Below are positions 57,392 through 64,000 of a DNA stretch of 64,000 bases, piece by piece. Source of the DNA: Brevundimonas sp. UBA7506 (GTDB lineage Bacteria; Pseudomonadota; Alphaproteobacteria; Caulobacterales; Caulobacteraceae); assembly GCF_002479495.1 (NCBI RefSeq), contig NZ_DLNQ01000005.1:109203-173202 (forward strand), read 5' to 3'. The notes under the pieces were generated by a model. That model saw only the letters and a list, made by a program, of their open reading frames with translations, had not been told where the DNA came from and made no database searches. The position numbers and the translations under genes are program-made. The number at the start of each line of letters is the position of its first letter. Position 1 is the first letter of the stretch.

Positions 57392-58033
57392 TCAGGTCTC
57401 TAGCGGAACCGTCGGCAGGGTGTTGGGATAGATCCGTTCGATGTCGCCGCCCGCCGCCTTGGCCGAGCGCGCCATGCGAAAGGCGTTCACCGGCTGCGTC
57501 TCGCCGATCCACAGGGCGTTGATCAGGTGGTCGGCATAGGGATCGTCGGTGTTGGGGTGGATCAGGATCTTCAGCCCCAGATGGTTCAGCATCAGCCACG
57601 GAATGACGGTCGGAACCTGTTCCTTGGCGAAGCCGAAGTAGAAGGAGGGCGTGGTGTGCGGGCCGCGCGGCCCCTCGTTCCACTCGCCCAGCTCGACCTG
57701 AAAGCGATGGATGACCCAGTCGCGCAGCTGAGCCGCGCGATAGGCCGTGTCCTCGTTGAAATAGATATGGGCGTGATAGCTGCTGATCTCGGTGTAGGCG
57801 CGCGGCGCAGTCGGCAGATCAATGCCGCGCGGCAGCGGCTCGGGCGGACCCTTGGGGCGCGCGCCCCATGGGCTGAGGGTGCTGTCGTCGCCCACCTGAA
57901 CCGCCGCTTCGGCCGGGCGGGACGAGACGGCTGCGGCGGTCGCCGCCGCAGCCGCCACGCCGCCCCCGACCAGCAGGGCCCGGCGCGAGCCGGAGGGGAG
58001 AACTCCCTCGCGCTCGGGTCCCGCCGCCGTCAC
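57392..58033 (-). CDS. Exported DOPA 4,5-dioxygenase-family protein
   Basis: 213 residues starting at GTG 58033 (or 58036), which overlaps the TonB-receptor stop (GTGA). The N-terminus carries a twin-arginine-like signal (GSRRALLVGG ... SRPAEAA). The mature domain has SYHAHIYFN, HTTPSFYFGF and ILIHPNTDDPY, the His-rich signature of the DOPA_dioxygen family (aromatic ring-cleavage-like fold). Export is unusual for this family. Coupling to a TonB receptor suggests it acts on a ligand taken up by that receptor, such as a catechol compound (inference). Confidence 0.75.
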   Translation of the reverse strand: MTAAGPEREGVLPSGSRRALLVGGGVAAAAATAAAVSSRPAEAAVQVGDDSTLSPWGARPKGPPEPLPRGIDLPTAPRAYTEISSYHAHIYFNEDTAYRAAQLRDWVIHRFQVELGEWNEGPRGPHTTPSFYFGFAKEQVPTVIPWLMLNHLGLKILIHPNTDDPYADHLINALWIGETQPVNAFRMARSAKAAGGDIERIYPNTLPTVPLET

Positions 58034-60426
58034 CACTTCACGCTCAGGCGGGCGTAGCCGTAGCGGCCGTTGAAGCCGAACGGAGAGTAGTAGGGGAAGC
58101 CCAGAACCCCGTTGCTGTTCAGCGTCGCGGGCACGAAGTCCGGGTATTCGTCGAAGACGTTGTCCACGCCCACGGCCAGGCCGACGCGGTCGGTGAACTG
58201 GAAACGGCCTTCCAGATCGACCGTGGTCTTGGCCCCGGTCGAGTAGTCGTTGGCCGGGGTCGAGCCGGCCTGCAGCACGTCGGCGTAGTAGGTCGCCCGC
58301 GCCGTTGCGCCCCAGCGGCCGAACTTCCAGTCCGCCGAGCCTGAGACCTTCGTATCCGGCGTGCCTTCCTCGATGGTGAGGATGCGGCTGCGGGCGAACA
58401 GGGTCGGCACCGGGTTCAGCACCGAGGAGGAGGTCGGCAGCCTGGTCACGCTGACGTCGTTGACGTTGGCGGCGACGGTGAAGTCCCAGTCGCCGACGCT
58501 TTCGGTGCGCAGGCGATAACGGCCCACCACGTCCACGCCCTCGGTCTCGGTCGTCACGCCGTTGAGGAAGAAGCGCGCCGCTTGGACGCCCAGCGGGTCC
58601 AGCAGACCCGCGACCTGGGGCGAGAAGCTGCGGTTGATCAGTTCGGACAGGACGATCTGGTCCTCGATGGTGATCTTGTAGGCGTCCACCGTCAGGTCGA
58701 AGTCGCCCAAGCGGACCACCGCGCCCAGCGAATAGTTGGTCGAGGTCTCAGGCTTCAGCGCCTTGGCGCCCAGGGCCGTGGCGACGGCGCTGGTGGCGGG
58801 GAAGGTGCCGGTTTCGACCACGGCGCCGTTCTGGATCACCGACGAGGTCGAGGTGAAGAAGCTCTGCTGCAGCGACGGCGCGCGGAAGCCGGTCGAGACC
58901 GAGCCGCGCAGGGCGAAGTTGGGGCTGAAGTCATAGCGCGCGGCCAGCTTGCCGGTCTGGGCGTCGCCGAAGTCGGAATAGTCCTCGACCCGCAGGGCGC
59001 CCTCGACCGTGAACTTGTCGGTCAGCGGGATTTCCACGTCGGCGTAGAGGGCGACCGCGTCGCGGTCTTCGTCCACCTCGTTCGAGGGCTGGAAGCCGAC
59101 GAAACCCTGCGCGCCGCCGGCGAGGGCGGTGTTGCCGCCCAGCGGGCCGCGGTTCCAGGATTCCGGCTGACCGGCCTCGATCTTGTAGCCCTCGCGACGG
59201 GCCTCCAGACCCCAGGCGAAGTTCAGCGGGCCGCCGAGGCCGACCTCGAACTGACGGGTGAAGTCGGCGCCGAAGACCAGCTGGTCATAGATCAGGCTGC
59301 CGGAATCGAAGCTGGTCGGCGAGGCCGCGCCATAGGTGGCGTTCAGCGAGTCCTCGGTGCGGAAATCCAGGGCGTTGCGGCCATAGACCAGGCTGAAGTC
59401 GGCGTTCCAGCCAGCGATCTCGCCCTTCACGCCTCCTGCCAGGGACAGATCCTTCGAGTTGATGGCGATCTTGGGCAGGAAACCGTTGGGATAGACGGCG
59501 GGGACGTTGTTGGCGTTGTTGGCCAGGCGAGGGAAGGCGGCGCCTTCGCTGTCGCGGTCCTGATAGCCGGCCCAGCCGTAGGCGTCCCAGCCCGCGGCCA
59601 AAGGCTTGCCGGCGTTGGCGAAGACCGTCCACTGCTCGACCTCGGGGTCGCCCAGGCGGGCGGTCACGGCGTTGGGGGTGACGCGCGGATCCAGATCCGA
59701 ACGGTTGGTCGGCTCGCGGTTCAGGTACTCGGCGGACAGGGTCAGGAAGCCGTCGGACCCGAGACCCAGGCCCTGCCATGCCGAGGCGGTGACGGTGCGG
59801 CCGTCGGTCTCGTCGCGCTCGCCGCGCGCGGTCTTCACGGTCGTGGCGTACTGGCCGTAGGTGACGCTGGCGCCGCCGCCCTCGCGGGCCTCCTTGAGGC
59901 GCAGGTTGATGACGCCGGCGATAGCGTCCGAGCCGTACTGCGCCGAGGCGCCGTCGCGCAGGACCTCGACCCGGTCCAGGGCGCCGGTCGGGATGGCGTT
60001 CAGGTCGACGGCGGCCGAGCCGCGCCCGACCGTGCCGTTGACGTTGACCAGGGCCGAGGCGTGGCGGCGCGTGCCGTTCAGCAGGACCAGGGTCTGATCC
60101 GGCGACAGGCCGCGCAGTGTGGCGGGACGGATGGAGTCCGAGCCGTCATTGGCCGAAGGACGGGCGAAGCTAAGCGACGGCACGGTCTGGGCCAGGGCGG
60201 CGGCGAACTCGGTGGTGCCGCGGTTCGACAGGGTCTCGGCGGTCACGACATCGACGGGGGCCAGGGTGTCGAGGCGCGAGCGGCTGGGCACGCGGCTGCC
60301 GGTGACGACGATGTCATCAACCGAGGTGGCGTCGTCGGGCGCTTCTTGAGCCGAGGCGGCGCCCGCGATCAGCAGGGCGGCGCCGGATGCCGCGAGGAAC
60401 AGACTGGAACGATAGGCGAAGGTCAT
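58030..60426 (-). CDS. TonB-dependent receptor
   Basis: A 798-residue outer-membrane receptor with a signal peptide (AASAQEA), TonB-box-like DDIVVTGSRVPSR, a plug domain (VPSLSFARPS to VEVLRDGASAQYGSDAIAGVINLRL), a 22-strand barrel and a C-terminal aromatic (RLSVKW). The ligand is not evident; no siderophore synthesis or PepSY gene is adjacent. It is translationally coupled to the DOPA-dioxygenase-like gene. A long leader upstream contains a possible short peptide. Confidence 0.94.
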   Translation of the reverse strand: MTFAYRSSLFLAASGAALLIAGAASAQEAPDDATSVDDIVVTGSRVPSRSRLDTLAPVDVVTAETLSNRGTTEFAAALAQTVPSLSFARPSANDGSDSIRPATLRGLSPDQTLVLLNGTRRHASALVNVNGTVGRGSAAVDLNAIPTGALDRVEVLRDGASAQYGSDAIAGVINLRLKEAREGGGASVTYGQYATTVKTARGERDETDGRTVTASAWQGLGLGSDGFLTLSAEYLNREPTNRSDLDPRVTPNAVTARLGDPEVEQWTVFANAGKPLAAGWDAYGWAGYQDRDSEGAAFPRLANNANNVPAVYPNGFLPKIAINSKDLSLAGGVKGEIAGWNADFSLVYGRNALDFRTEDSLNATYGAASPTSFDSGSLIYDQLVFGADFTRQFEVGLGGPLNFAWGLEARREGYKIEAGQPESWNRGPLGGNTALAGGAQGFVGFQPSNEVDEDRDAVALYADVEIPLTDKFTVEGALRVEDYSDFGDAQTGKLAARYDFSPNFALRGSVSTGFRAPSLQQSFFTSTSSVIQNGAVVETGTFPATSAVATALGAKALKPETSTNYSLGAVVRLGDFDLTVDAYKITIEDQIVLSELINRSFSPQVAGLLDPLGVQAARFFLNGVTTETEGVDVVGRYRLRTESVGDWDFTVAANVNDVSVTRLPTSSSVLNPVPTLFARSRILTIEEGTPDTKVSGSADWKFGRWGATARATYYADVLQAGSTPANDYSTGAKTTVDLEGRFQFTDRVGLAVGVDNVFDEYPDFVPATLNSNGVLGFPYYSPFGFNGRYGYARLSVKW

Positions 60427-60467
60427 CTCGAGAGGTCAGCTTTTCTGATTGGACGCAAGGCGGCGGG

Positions 60468-60488
60468 CGGCGCCGTTGAGCGGCGCCG
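60468..60488 (-). promoter_or_regulatory. Hairpin in the TonB-receptor leader
   Basis: CGGCGCCG occurs at 60468-60475 and 60481-60488 with a 5-nt loop; the arms are self-complementary and pair perfectly. It lies between the candidate leader peptide and the receptor start and could act as an attenuator or translation-control stem. Confidence 0.4.
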
Positions 60489-60546
60489 TGAGGCTGCGTC
60501 GATTGTCTGGGTGGTCAGGGCCGGCGGCGGACCGGCCGAAGGGCGA

Positions 60547-60621
60547 TCAGCGGCGGGCTGGACATCGCGTCGGTCGAAGGACCGGGCGGTGTGTTGTGGC
60601 GTACAGGCGCATTCGCATCAT
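60547..60621 (-). CDS. Candidate 24-residue leader peptide upstream of the TonB receptor
   Basis: A tandem ATG-ATG start at 60621 is preceded by AGGAGA at 3-6 bases spacing, the best Shine-Dalgarno in this region. The peptide is MMRMRLYATTHRPVLRPTRC followed by PARR and a TGA: 7 Arg of 24 residues, one Cys, Pro-rich end. Such a peptide could regulate the receptor by translation-dependent attenuation. A chance frame is the alternative. Confidence 0.4.
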   Translation of the reverse strand: MMRMRLYATTHRPVLRPTRCPARR

Positions 60622-60730
60622 CGTCTCCTGCCCATCGGGGAGGATGAGCCATGGCGATATTGCGGTGCGAAAGCGGCGTGGAATATCGAGAATATATCGC
60701 CTAATAATTAGAAAAACTAAATAATCGAGC

Positions 60731-60767
60731 CAAGAAAAAGGGGCGCGTCCCGAAGGACACGCCCCTT
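60731..60767 (-). terminator. Rho-independent terminator of rpsF-rpsR-rplI, UUCG tetraloop
   Basis: Arms 60738-60750 and 60755-60767 pair at 12 of 13 positions. On the minus strand the loop reads C(UUCG)G, an exceptionally stable tetraloop, followed by CCCCTTTTTC. It begins 23 bp after the rplI stop. Confidence 0.9.
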
Positions 60768-60790
60768 GATCGATACCGTCAGTCGACAGA

Positions 60791-61375
60791 TCAGGCTTCG
60801 TCGCCGAAGCCTTCTTGTTGACCGGCGCCGCCTTCGATCAGTTCTTGGGCGGCTTGTTCGGCGGCGTTACGCTCGTCGTCGAACTGGGCGCGGATGACAT
60901 CCTCGCCCTTCGCTTGACGCTCGGCTTCTTCAGCCGAACGAGCGATGTTGATCTTGACCGTGGCGCGGACCTCGGGGTGCAGGCGAACCGGCACTTCGTG
61001 GACGCCCAGGGCCTTGATCGCGACGTTCAGCACGACTTGCGAACGCTCGACCTTGCCGCCTTCGGACTGAATGACTTCAGCCACGTCGCGACCGGCGACC
61101 GAACCGTACAGGTGACCGGTTTCACCGGCCTGACGGATCATGACGTAGGTCTGGCCGTCGATCTTGTCGGCGACCTTCTGAGCTTCGGCCTTGTTCTTCT
61201 CGTTGCGGGCTTCGATAGCCGCGCGGTCGAGTTCGAACGCCTTGAGGTTGGCCGAGGTCGCGCGGCGAGCCTTGTCGCGCGGCAGCAGGTAGTTACGAGC
61301 GAAGCCGTCCTTGACGGTGACGACGTCGCCGATGGCGCCGAGGTTCTCGACGCGTTCCAGCAGAACGACCTTCAT
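60791..61375 (-). CDS. rplI: 50S ribosomal protein L9
   Basis: 194 residues. The N-terminal rRNA-binding domain ([31 protein letters not shown]) is joined by a long helix to the C-terminal domain. The acidic, Ala/Gln-rich tail (from about 150) exceeds the 149-residue E. coli protein and is usual for this lineage. It follows rpsR by 1 bp. Confidence 0.98.
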   Translation of the reverse strand: MKVVLLERVENLGAIGDVVTVKDGFARNYLLPRDKARRATSANLKAFELDRAAIEARNEKNKAEAQKVADKIDGQTYVMIRQAGETGHLYGSVAGRDVAEVIQSEGGKVERSQVVLNVAIKALGVHEVPVRLHPEVRATVKINIARSAEEAERQAKGEDVIRAQFDDERNAAEQAAQELIEGGAGQQEGFGDEA

Positions 61376-61376
61376 C

Positions 61377-61655
61377 TTACTTCACCACGTACGGCAGGAG
61401 GGCCAGGTAGCGAGCGCGCTTGATGGCCTTGGCCAGTTCGCGTTGCTTCTTGGCGGAAACGGCGGTGATGCGCGAGGGCACGATCTTGCCGCGTTCGGAA
61501 ACGTAACGCTGCAGCAGCTTCACGTCCTTGTAGTCGATCTTCGGCGCATTGGCGCCCGAGAACGGGCAGACCTTGCGGCGACGGTAGAAGGGACGACGGC
61601 CGGCCGAGCCGGAGCCGGCCGGGGCGCCCGGGATGGGAGCGGTGGTGTCGGTCAT
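61377..61655 (-). CDS. rpsR: 30S ribosomal protein S18
   Basis: A 92-residue primary rRNA-binding protein of the platform. [36 protein letters not shown] and [16 protein letters not shown] are the complete S18 signature. The N-terminal 20 residues are Ala/Pro/Gly-rich. It binds with S6, encoded 11 bp upstream. Confidence 0.98.
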   Translation of the reverse strand: MTDTTAPIPGAPAGSGSAGRRPFYRRRKVCPFSGANAPKIDYKDVKLLQRYVSERGKIVPSRITAVSAKKQRELAKAIKRARYLALLPYVVK

Positions 61656-61666
61656 GATCCGGTTCC

Positions 61667-62047
61667 TTATTCCGAGGCCGCAGCTTCGTCGGCGCGCGGG
61701 GCGCGATCGCGATCGCGCTCACGTTCACGACGGGCCAGCAGGGGCGACAGTTCCAGGTCGAGTTCCTCGACGCGGACGGTCAGCCAACGCAGAACGTCTT
61801 CGTTCAGCGACAGCTGACGCTCGACTTCGGCCACGGCGGCGGCCGGGGCGTCGATGGCGAGCAGGGAATAGTGAGCCTTGCGGTTCTTCTTGACCCGGTA
61901 GGTCAGGTTGCGCAGACCCCAGTACTCGATCTTGGCGACGCTGCCGCCGCCTTCTTCGATCAGAGCCTTGATGGTGTCGTTCAGCGCTTCGGCCTGTTGC
62001 GCCGAGATATCCTGGCGCGTCATGACCGTGTGCTCGTAAAGAGCCAT
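61667..62047 (-). CDS. rpsF: 30S ribosomal protein S6
   Basis: 126 residues from the ATG at 62047, with AAGGGAGA upstream; the longer frame is an artefact. [16 protein letters not shown], the [24 protein letters not shown]-binding strand and the acidic/basic tail ([17 protein letters not shown]) are standard S6. First gene of the rpsF-rpsR-rplI operon. Confidence 0.98.
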   Translation of the reverse strand: MALYEHTVMTRQDISAQQAEALNDTIKALIEEGGGSVAKIEYWGLRNLTYRVKKNRKAHYSLLAIDAPAAAVAEVERQLSLNEDVLRWLTVRVEELDLELSPLLARRERERDRDRAPRADEAAASE

Positions 62048-62185
62048 GCGGTAGTCTCCCTTGTGGGCATCGGCGTGAATGGGACCGGGTAGTCCTGTCC
62101 ACGATGGCTCCTGAAGCGGCGGCCGGGATGACTTCCCGAACCCTTTGGCGTTCCGCAACAGGACCGAAGCCCTGGAAAGGCGGCG

Positions 62186-62214
62186 CGTATAGGCGAAAAA
62201 GCCCGTCAGAGCAA
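62186..62214 (-). promoter_or_regulatory. Housekeeping promoter of rpsF-rpsR-rplI
   Basis: On the minus strand, TTGCTC (62214-62209) and TATACG (62191-62186) are separated by 17 bp. The start of transcription would give a leader of roughly 130 nt before rpsF, long enough for S6:S18 autoregulation, though I could not identify the motif. Confidence 0.65.
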
Positions 62215-62283
62215 GGCTGACCGACCCGCGTTGCCAAGCGCAGCCGAAACAGCGGATGGTCTGCGCCTGACCGGAGACGCCGC

Positions 62284-63573
62284 ATGACTTCATCCGAGCC
62301 GAACGCCTTTCTGAAAAGGCGCTGGTCCCTGATCGGGCCCGGCATCGTCGTCGCGGCGACGGGCGTGGGGGCCGGAGATCTGGTGGCGACCCTGATCGCC
62401 GGCTCGCGCTTCGGCTACGCTCTATTATGGGCGGCCATCATCGGCACGGTGCTGAAGATCGCCCTGGCCGAGGCCGTGGGCCGCTGGACCCTGGCCAGTG
62501 AGCGCACGATCTTCGACGGCTGGTCCAGCCTGGGGCAGGGGCTGCTGCCCGGCGCCATCGGCCGGAGGCTGAACTGGGCCGGGCTTTATTTCGGCCTCTA
62601 CGTCGTCATCTGGGGCTTTGTTTACGGGGCGGCGGCCATGACGGCGACGGCCCTGCCGCTGGCGGCCCTGTTCCCGGCGCTGGACCTCAAGGTCTGGGGC
62701 ATGTTGAGCGGGATCGCGGGGCTGACCTTCGTCTGGTTCGGCGGTTACGGCCTGTTCGAGAAGGTGATGACCGCCTGTGTCGGGGTGATGTTCGTCACCG
62801 TCGTGGGTCTGGCGGTGATCGTGACGCCTGATATTCCGGCCCTGCTGACCGGCCTGTGGCCAAGACTGCCACAGGGGTCGGTCTTCTATACCCTGGGCCT
62901 GATCGGCGGGGTGGGCGGGACTATCACCATGGCGGCCTATGGCTATTGGCTGAACGCCAAGGGCTGGAAGGGGCCGGGCTGGATGGCTGTGATGCGGCTG
63001 GACAACCGGGTCGCTTATGTCGTGACCGGGGTCTTCGTGGTGGCCATGCTGATCGTCGGGGCCGAGCTGCTGCACGCGGCGGGCATCGCGCTGAAGAGCG
63101 GCGACCGGGGACTGCTGGATCTGGATCAGGTGCTGAGAGAGCGGTTCGGGCGGCCGGTCTCCATCCTCTTCCTGGTCGGCTTCTGGGCCACCAGCTTCTC
63201 CAGCCTGCTGGGCGTCTGGCAGGGCGTCAGCCTGATGTTCGCCGACTTCACCGCCCATGTGCGGGGCCGCTTTGACGATCCGAAGGCTCGGGGCGACAAG
63301 AGCAAGGCGTTCCGCGCCTATGCTTTGTGGCTGACCTTCCCGCCCATGTCCCTGCTCTTCATCGAGCGACCGTTCGGCCTGATCGTGGCCTATGGGGTGC
63401 TGGGCAGCCTGTTCATGCCCTTCCTGGCCGGGACATTGCTGTGGCTGTTGAACAGCGAACGCGTGCCGAGGGAATGGCGCAGCCACTGGGTGTCCAATAG
63501 CCTGCTGGCGGCCGCGGCGATCCTGTTTGCCGTTCTGGCGAGCAAGGAACTGATCGGTCTGATCCCGTCGTAG
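62284..63573 (+). CDS. Nramp-family divalent metal transporter, divergent
   Basis: A 429-residue protein with about 11 membrane helices and Nramp-like N-terminal [16 protein letters not shown]. The canonical helix-1 DPGN is replaced by GAGD (Asp32), and the helix-6 M-P-x-N/H site is replaced by TMAAYGYW near residue 220. These changes at metal-binding residues, as in NRMT-type magnesium relatives, suggest a different substrate from Mn/Fe (inference). A good upstream promoter is not evident. Confidence 0.85.
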   Translation: MTSSEPNAFLKRRWSLIGPGIVVAATGVGAGDLVATLIAGSRFGYALLWAAIIGTVLKIALAEAVGRWTLASERTIFDGWSSLGQGLLPGAIGRRLNWAGLYFGLYVVIWGFVYGAAAMTATALPLAALFPALDLKVWGMLSGIAGLTFVWFGGYGLFEKVMTACVGVMFVTVVGLAVIVTPDIPALLTGLWPRLPQGSVFYTLGLIGGVGGTITMAAYGYWLNAKGWKGPGWMAVMRLDNRVAYVVTGVFVVAMLIVGAELLHAAGIALKSGDRGLLDLDQVLRERFGRPVSILFLVGFWATSFSSLLGVWQGVSLMFADFTAHVRGRFDDPKARGDKSKAFRAYALWLTFPPMSLLFIERPFGLIVAYGVLGSLFMPFLAGTLLWLLNSERVPREWRSHWVSNSLLAAAAILFAVLASKELIGLIPS

Positions 63574-63666
63574 ACGGCGCAATCCTCGCAGGAGTTTCAC
63601 AAAAGCCCCGGCGAACCGTTGCATTAGGCGGCTACCTCGTCGCCCCAGACTATCGGGGAGACTTCC

Positions 63667-64000
63667 ATGAAACTGTCCGCCGCCTTCTTGGCTGCCGCCG
63701 CTGTCCTGATGGCCGCCGCGCCGTCGATGGCCCAGACCGTCGCCCCGCCGGACCCCGATCCGCTGCCGCCGCCGCTGCACGCGCCGAACGGTCGCTGGGC
63801 CGCCAAGGGCTGGGCTGACCGCATTGTGCTGAGCCCCGCCGCCGACGCCGCGCGCGGCGCAGGCGTAGCCTGGCGCACCGACACGCGTCAGACCGCCGCC
63901 GAAGCCCAGATCGCCGAGGAGATCGACGGCCCGTTGCTGGGCTTTACCGCTCGCACCGTGGCAGGAACCACGGCCCCGATCCAGAACGAGAACGGTCAGG
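63667..64000 (+). CDS. Exported protein, N-terminal part of a probable metallophosphoesterase (partial)
   Basis: The ATG at 63667 has GGGGAGA upstream. A signal peptide (AAAPSMAQT) is followed by a Pro-rich spacer and the start of a fibronectin-like domain (WADRIVLSPAADAARGAGVA, WRTDTRQ), which resembles the N-terminal domain of purple-acid-phosphatase-type enzymes. The catalytic domain lies beyond the window, so the call is tentative. Confidence 0.6.
   Translation, partial: MKLSAAFLAAAAVLMAAAPSMAQTVAPPDPDPLPPPLHAPNGRWAAKGWADRIVLSPAADAARGAGVAWRTDTRQTAAEAQIAEEIDGPLLGFTARTVAGTTAPIQNENGQ

Larger units (their letters stand above)
60427..60790. other. 364-bp region between the TonB receptor and rplI
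   Basis: Contains the rplI terminator (60731-60767) and an AT-rich stretch (60660-60730) likely to hold the TonB-receptor promoter, with TATATT/GATATT elements on minus but no clean -35. A candidate leader peptide (60547-60621) and a hairpin (60468-60488) also lie here, the latter 42 bp upstream of the receptor start. Confidence 0.5.

Noticed and set aside
58582..60711. 709-residue plus-strand open frame opposite the TonB receptor
   Set aside because: Antisense shadow caused by high GC. The composition is unlike a protein and the receptor is certain.
62122..62132. CCGGGATGAC, similar to the arm of the repeat at 75-208
   Set aside because: Ten-base single match without the opposing arm nearby, so a chance occurrence is likely.

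Overview
The window is a piece of a high-GC alphaproteobacterial chromosome, most likely from Brevundimonas or a close relative in the Caulobacteraceae. This is inferred from gene content and order: a TipN-like polar coiled-coil protein, a divergent hut locus, PPC-repeat secreted proteins, an HWE histidine kinase, a yfgM-bamB-der block, a dnaB-alr-radA-cvpA-purF block and rpsF-rpsR-rplI. Shine-Dalgarno signals are often weak, and many genes overlap by a few bases at start or stop. I found no rRNA, tRNA, CRISPR array, prophage or transposase gene. No gene looks frameshifted; only the two genes at the window edges are cut.

Layout. 1-6.1 kb: proline iminopeptidase, a DUF423 protein, an MFS permease, a peptidase-C15-like protein without the expected catalytic Cys, and the TipN-like protein. 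6.5-12.1 kb: a phospholipase-D-like enzyme, an EEP-fold hydrolase, a lemA-TPM-TPM operon and folD. 12.2-16.4 kb: two PPC-repeat secreted proteins around a type 2 IPP isomerase. 16.6-22.9 kb: complete histidine utilization, with hutU-hutH on minus and hutC-hutG-hutI on plus, around a shared 12-bp palindrome. HutH, HutU, HutI and HutG would take histidine to glutamate plus formamide. 22.9-28.0 kb: a solitary type IIG restriction-modification enzyme and a phytoene-desaturase-like FAD enzyme. 28.0-29.9 kb: an HWE kinase and a single-domain response regulator.

30.0-35.9 kb is the most interesting stretch: five minus-strand genes running from a UDP-glucuronate decarboxylase (makes UDP-xylose) through a processive-type GT2 synthase, a sugar-nucleotide epimerase and a BcsS-like outer-membrane protein to a Tat-exported GH10 endo-xylanase. 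It looks like a cellulose-synthase-type operon rebuilt for a xylose-containing polymer. A perfect CtrA-type motif (TTAA-N7-TTAACC) lies about 100 bp upstream of its first gene.

36.1-43.3 kb: an orphan C5 cytosine methyltransferase, a YegD-like Hsp70, a glutathione S-transferase, an unknown lower-GC secreted protein, an ArsC-family protein, small membrane proteins and an ECF sigma factor with a candidate anti-sigma. 43.4-47.3 kb: yfgM-bamB-der, ending in a bidirectional terminator. 47.4-56.9 kb: a mostly minus-strand housekeeping block (O-antigen-ligase-like protein, SDR, VOC, purF, cvpA, radA, alr, dnaB), with a Yip1-family gene inserted on plus. 57-60.6 kb: a TonB-dependent receptor overlapping an exported DOPA-dioxygenase-family protein, preceded by a possible 24-residue leader peptide. 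60.7-64 kb: rplI, rpsR and rpsF with a UUCG terminator and a good promoter, a divergent Nramp-family transporter, and the start of an exported, probable metallophosphoesterase.
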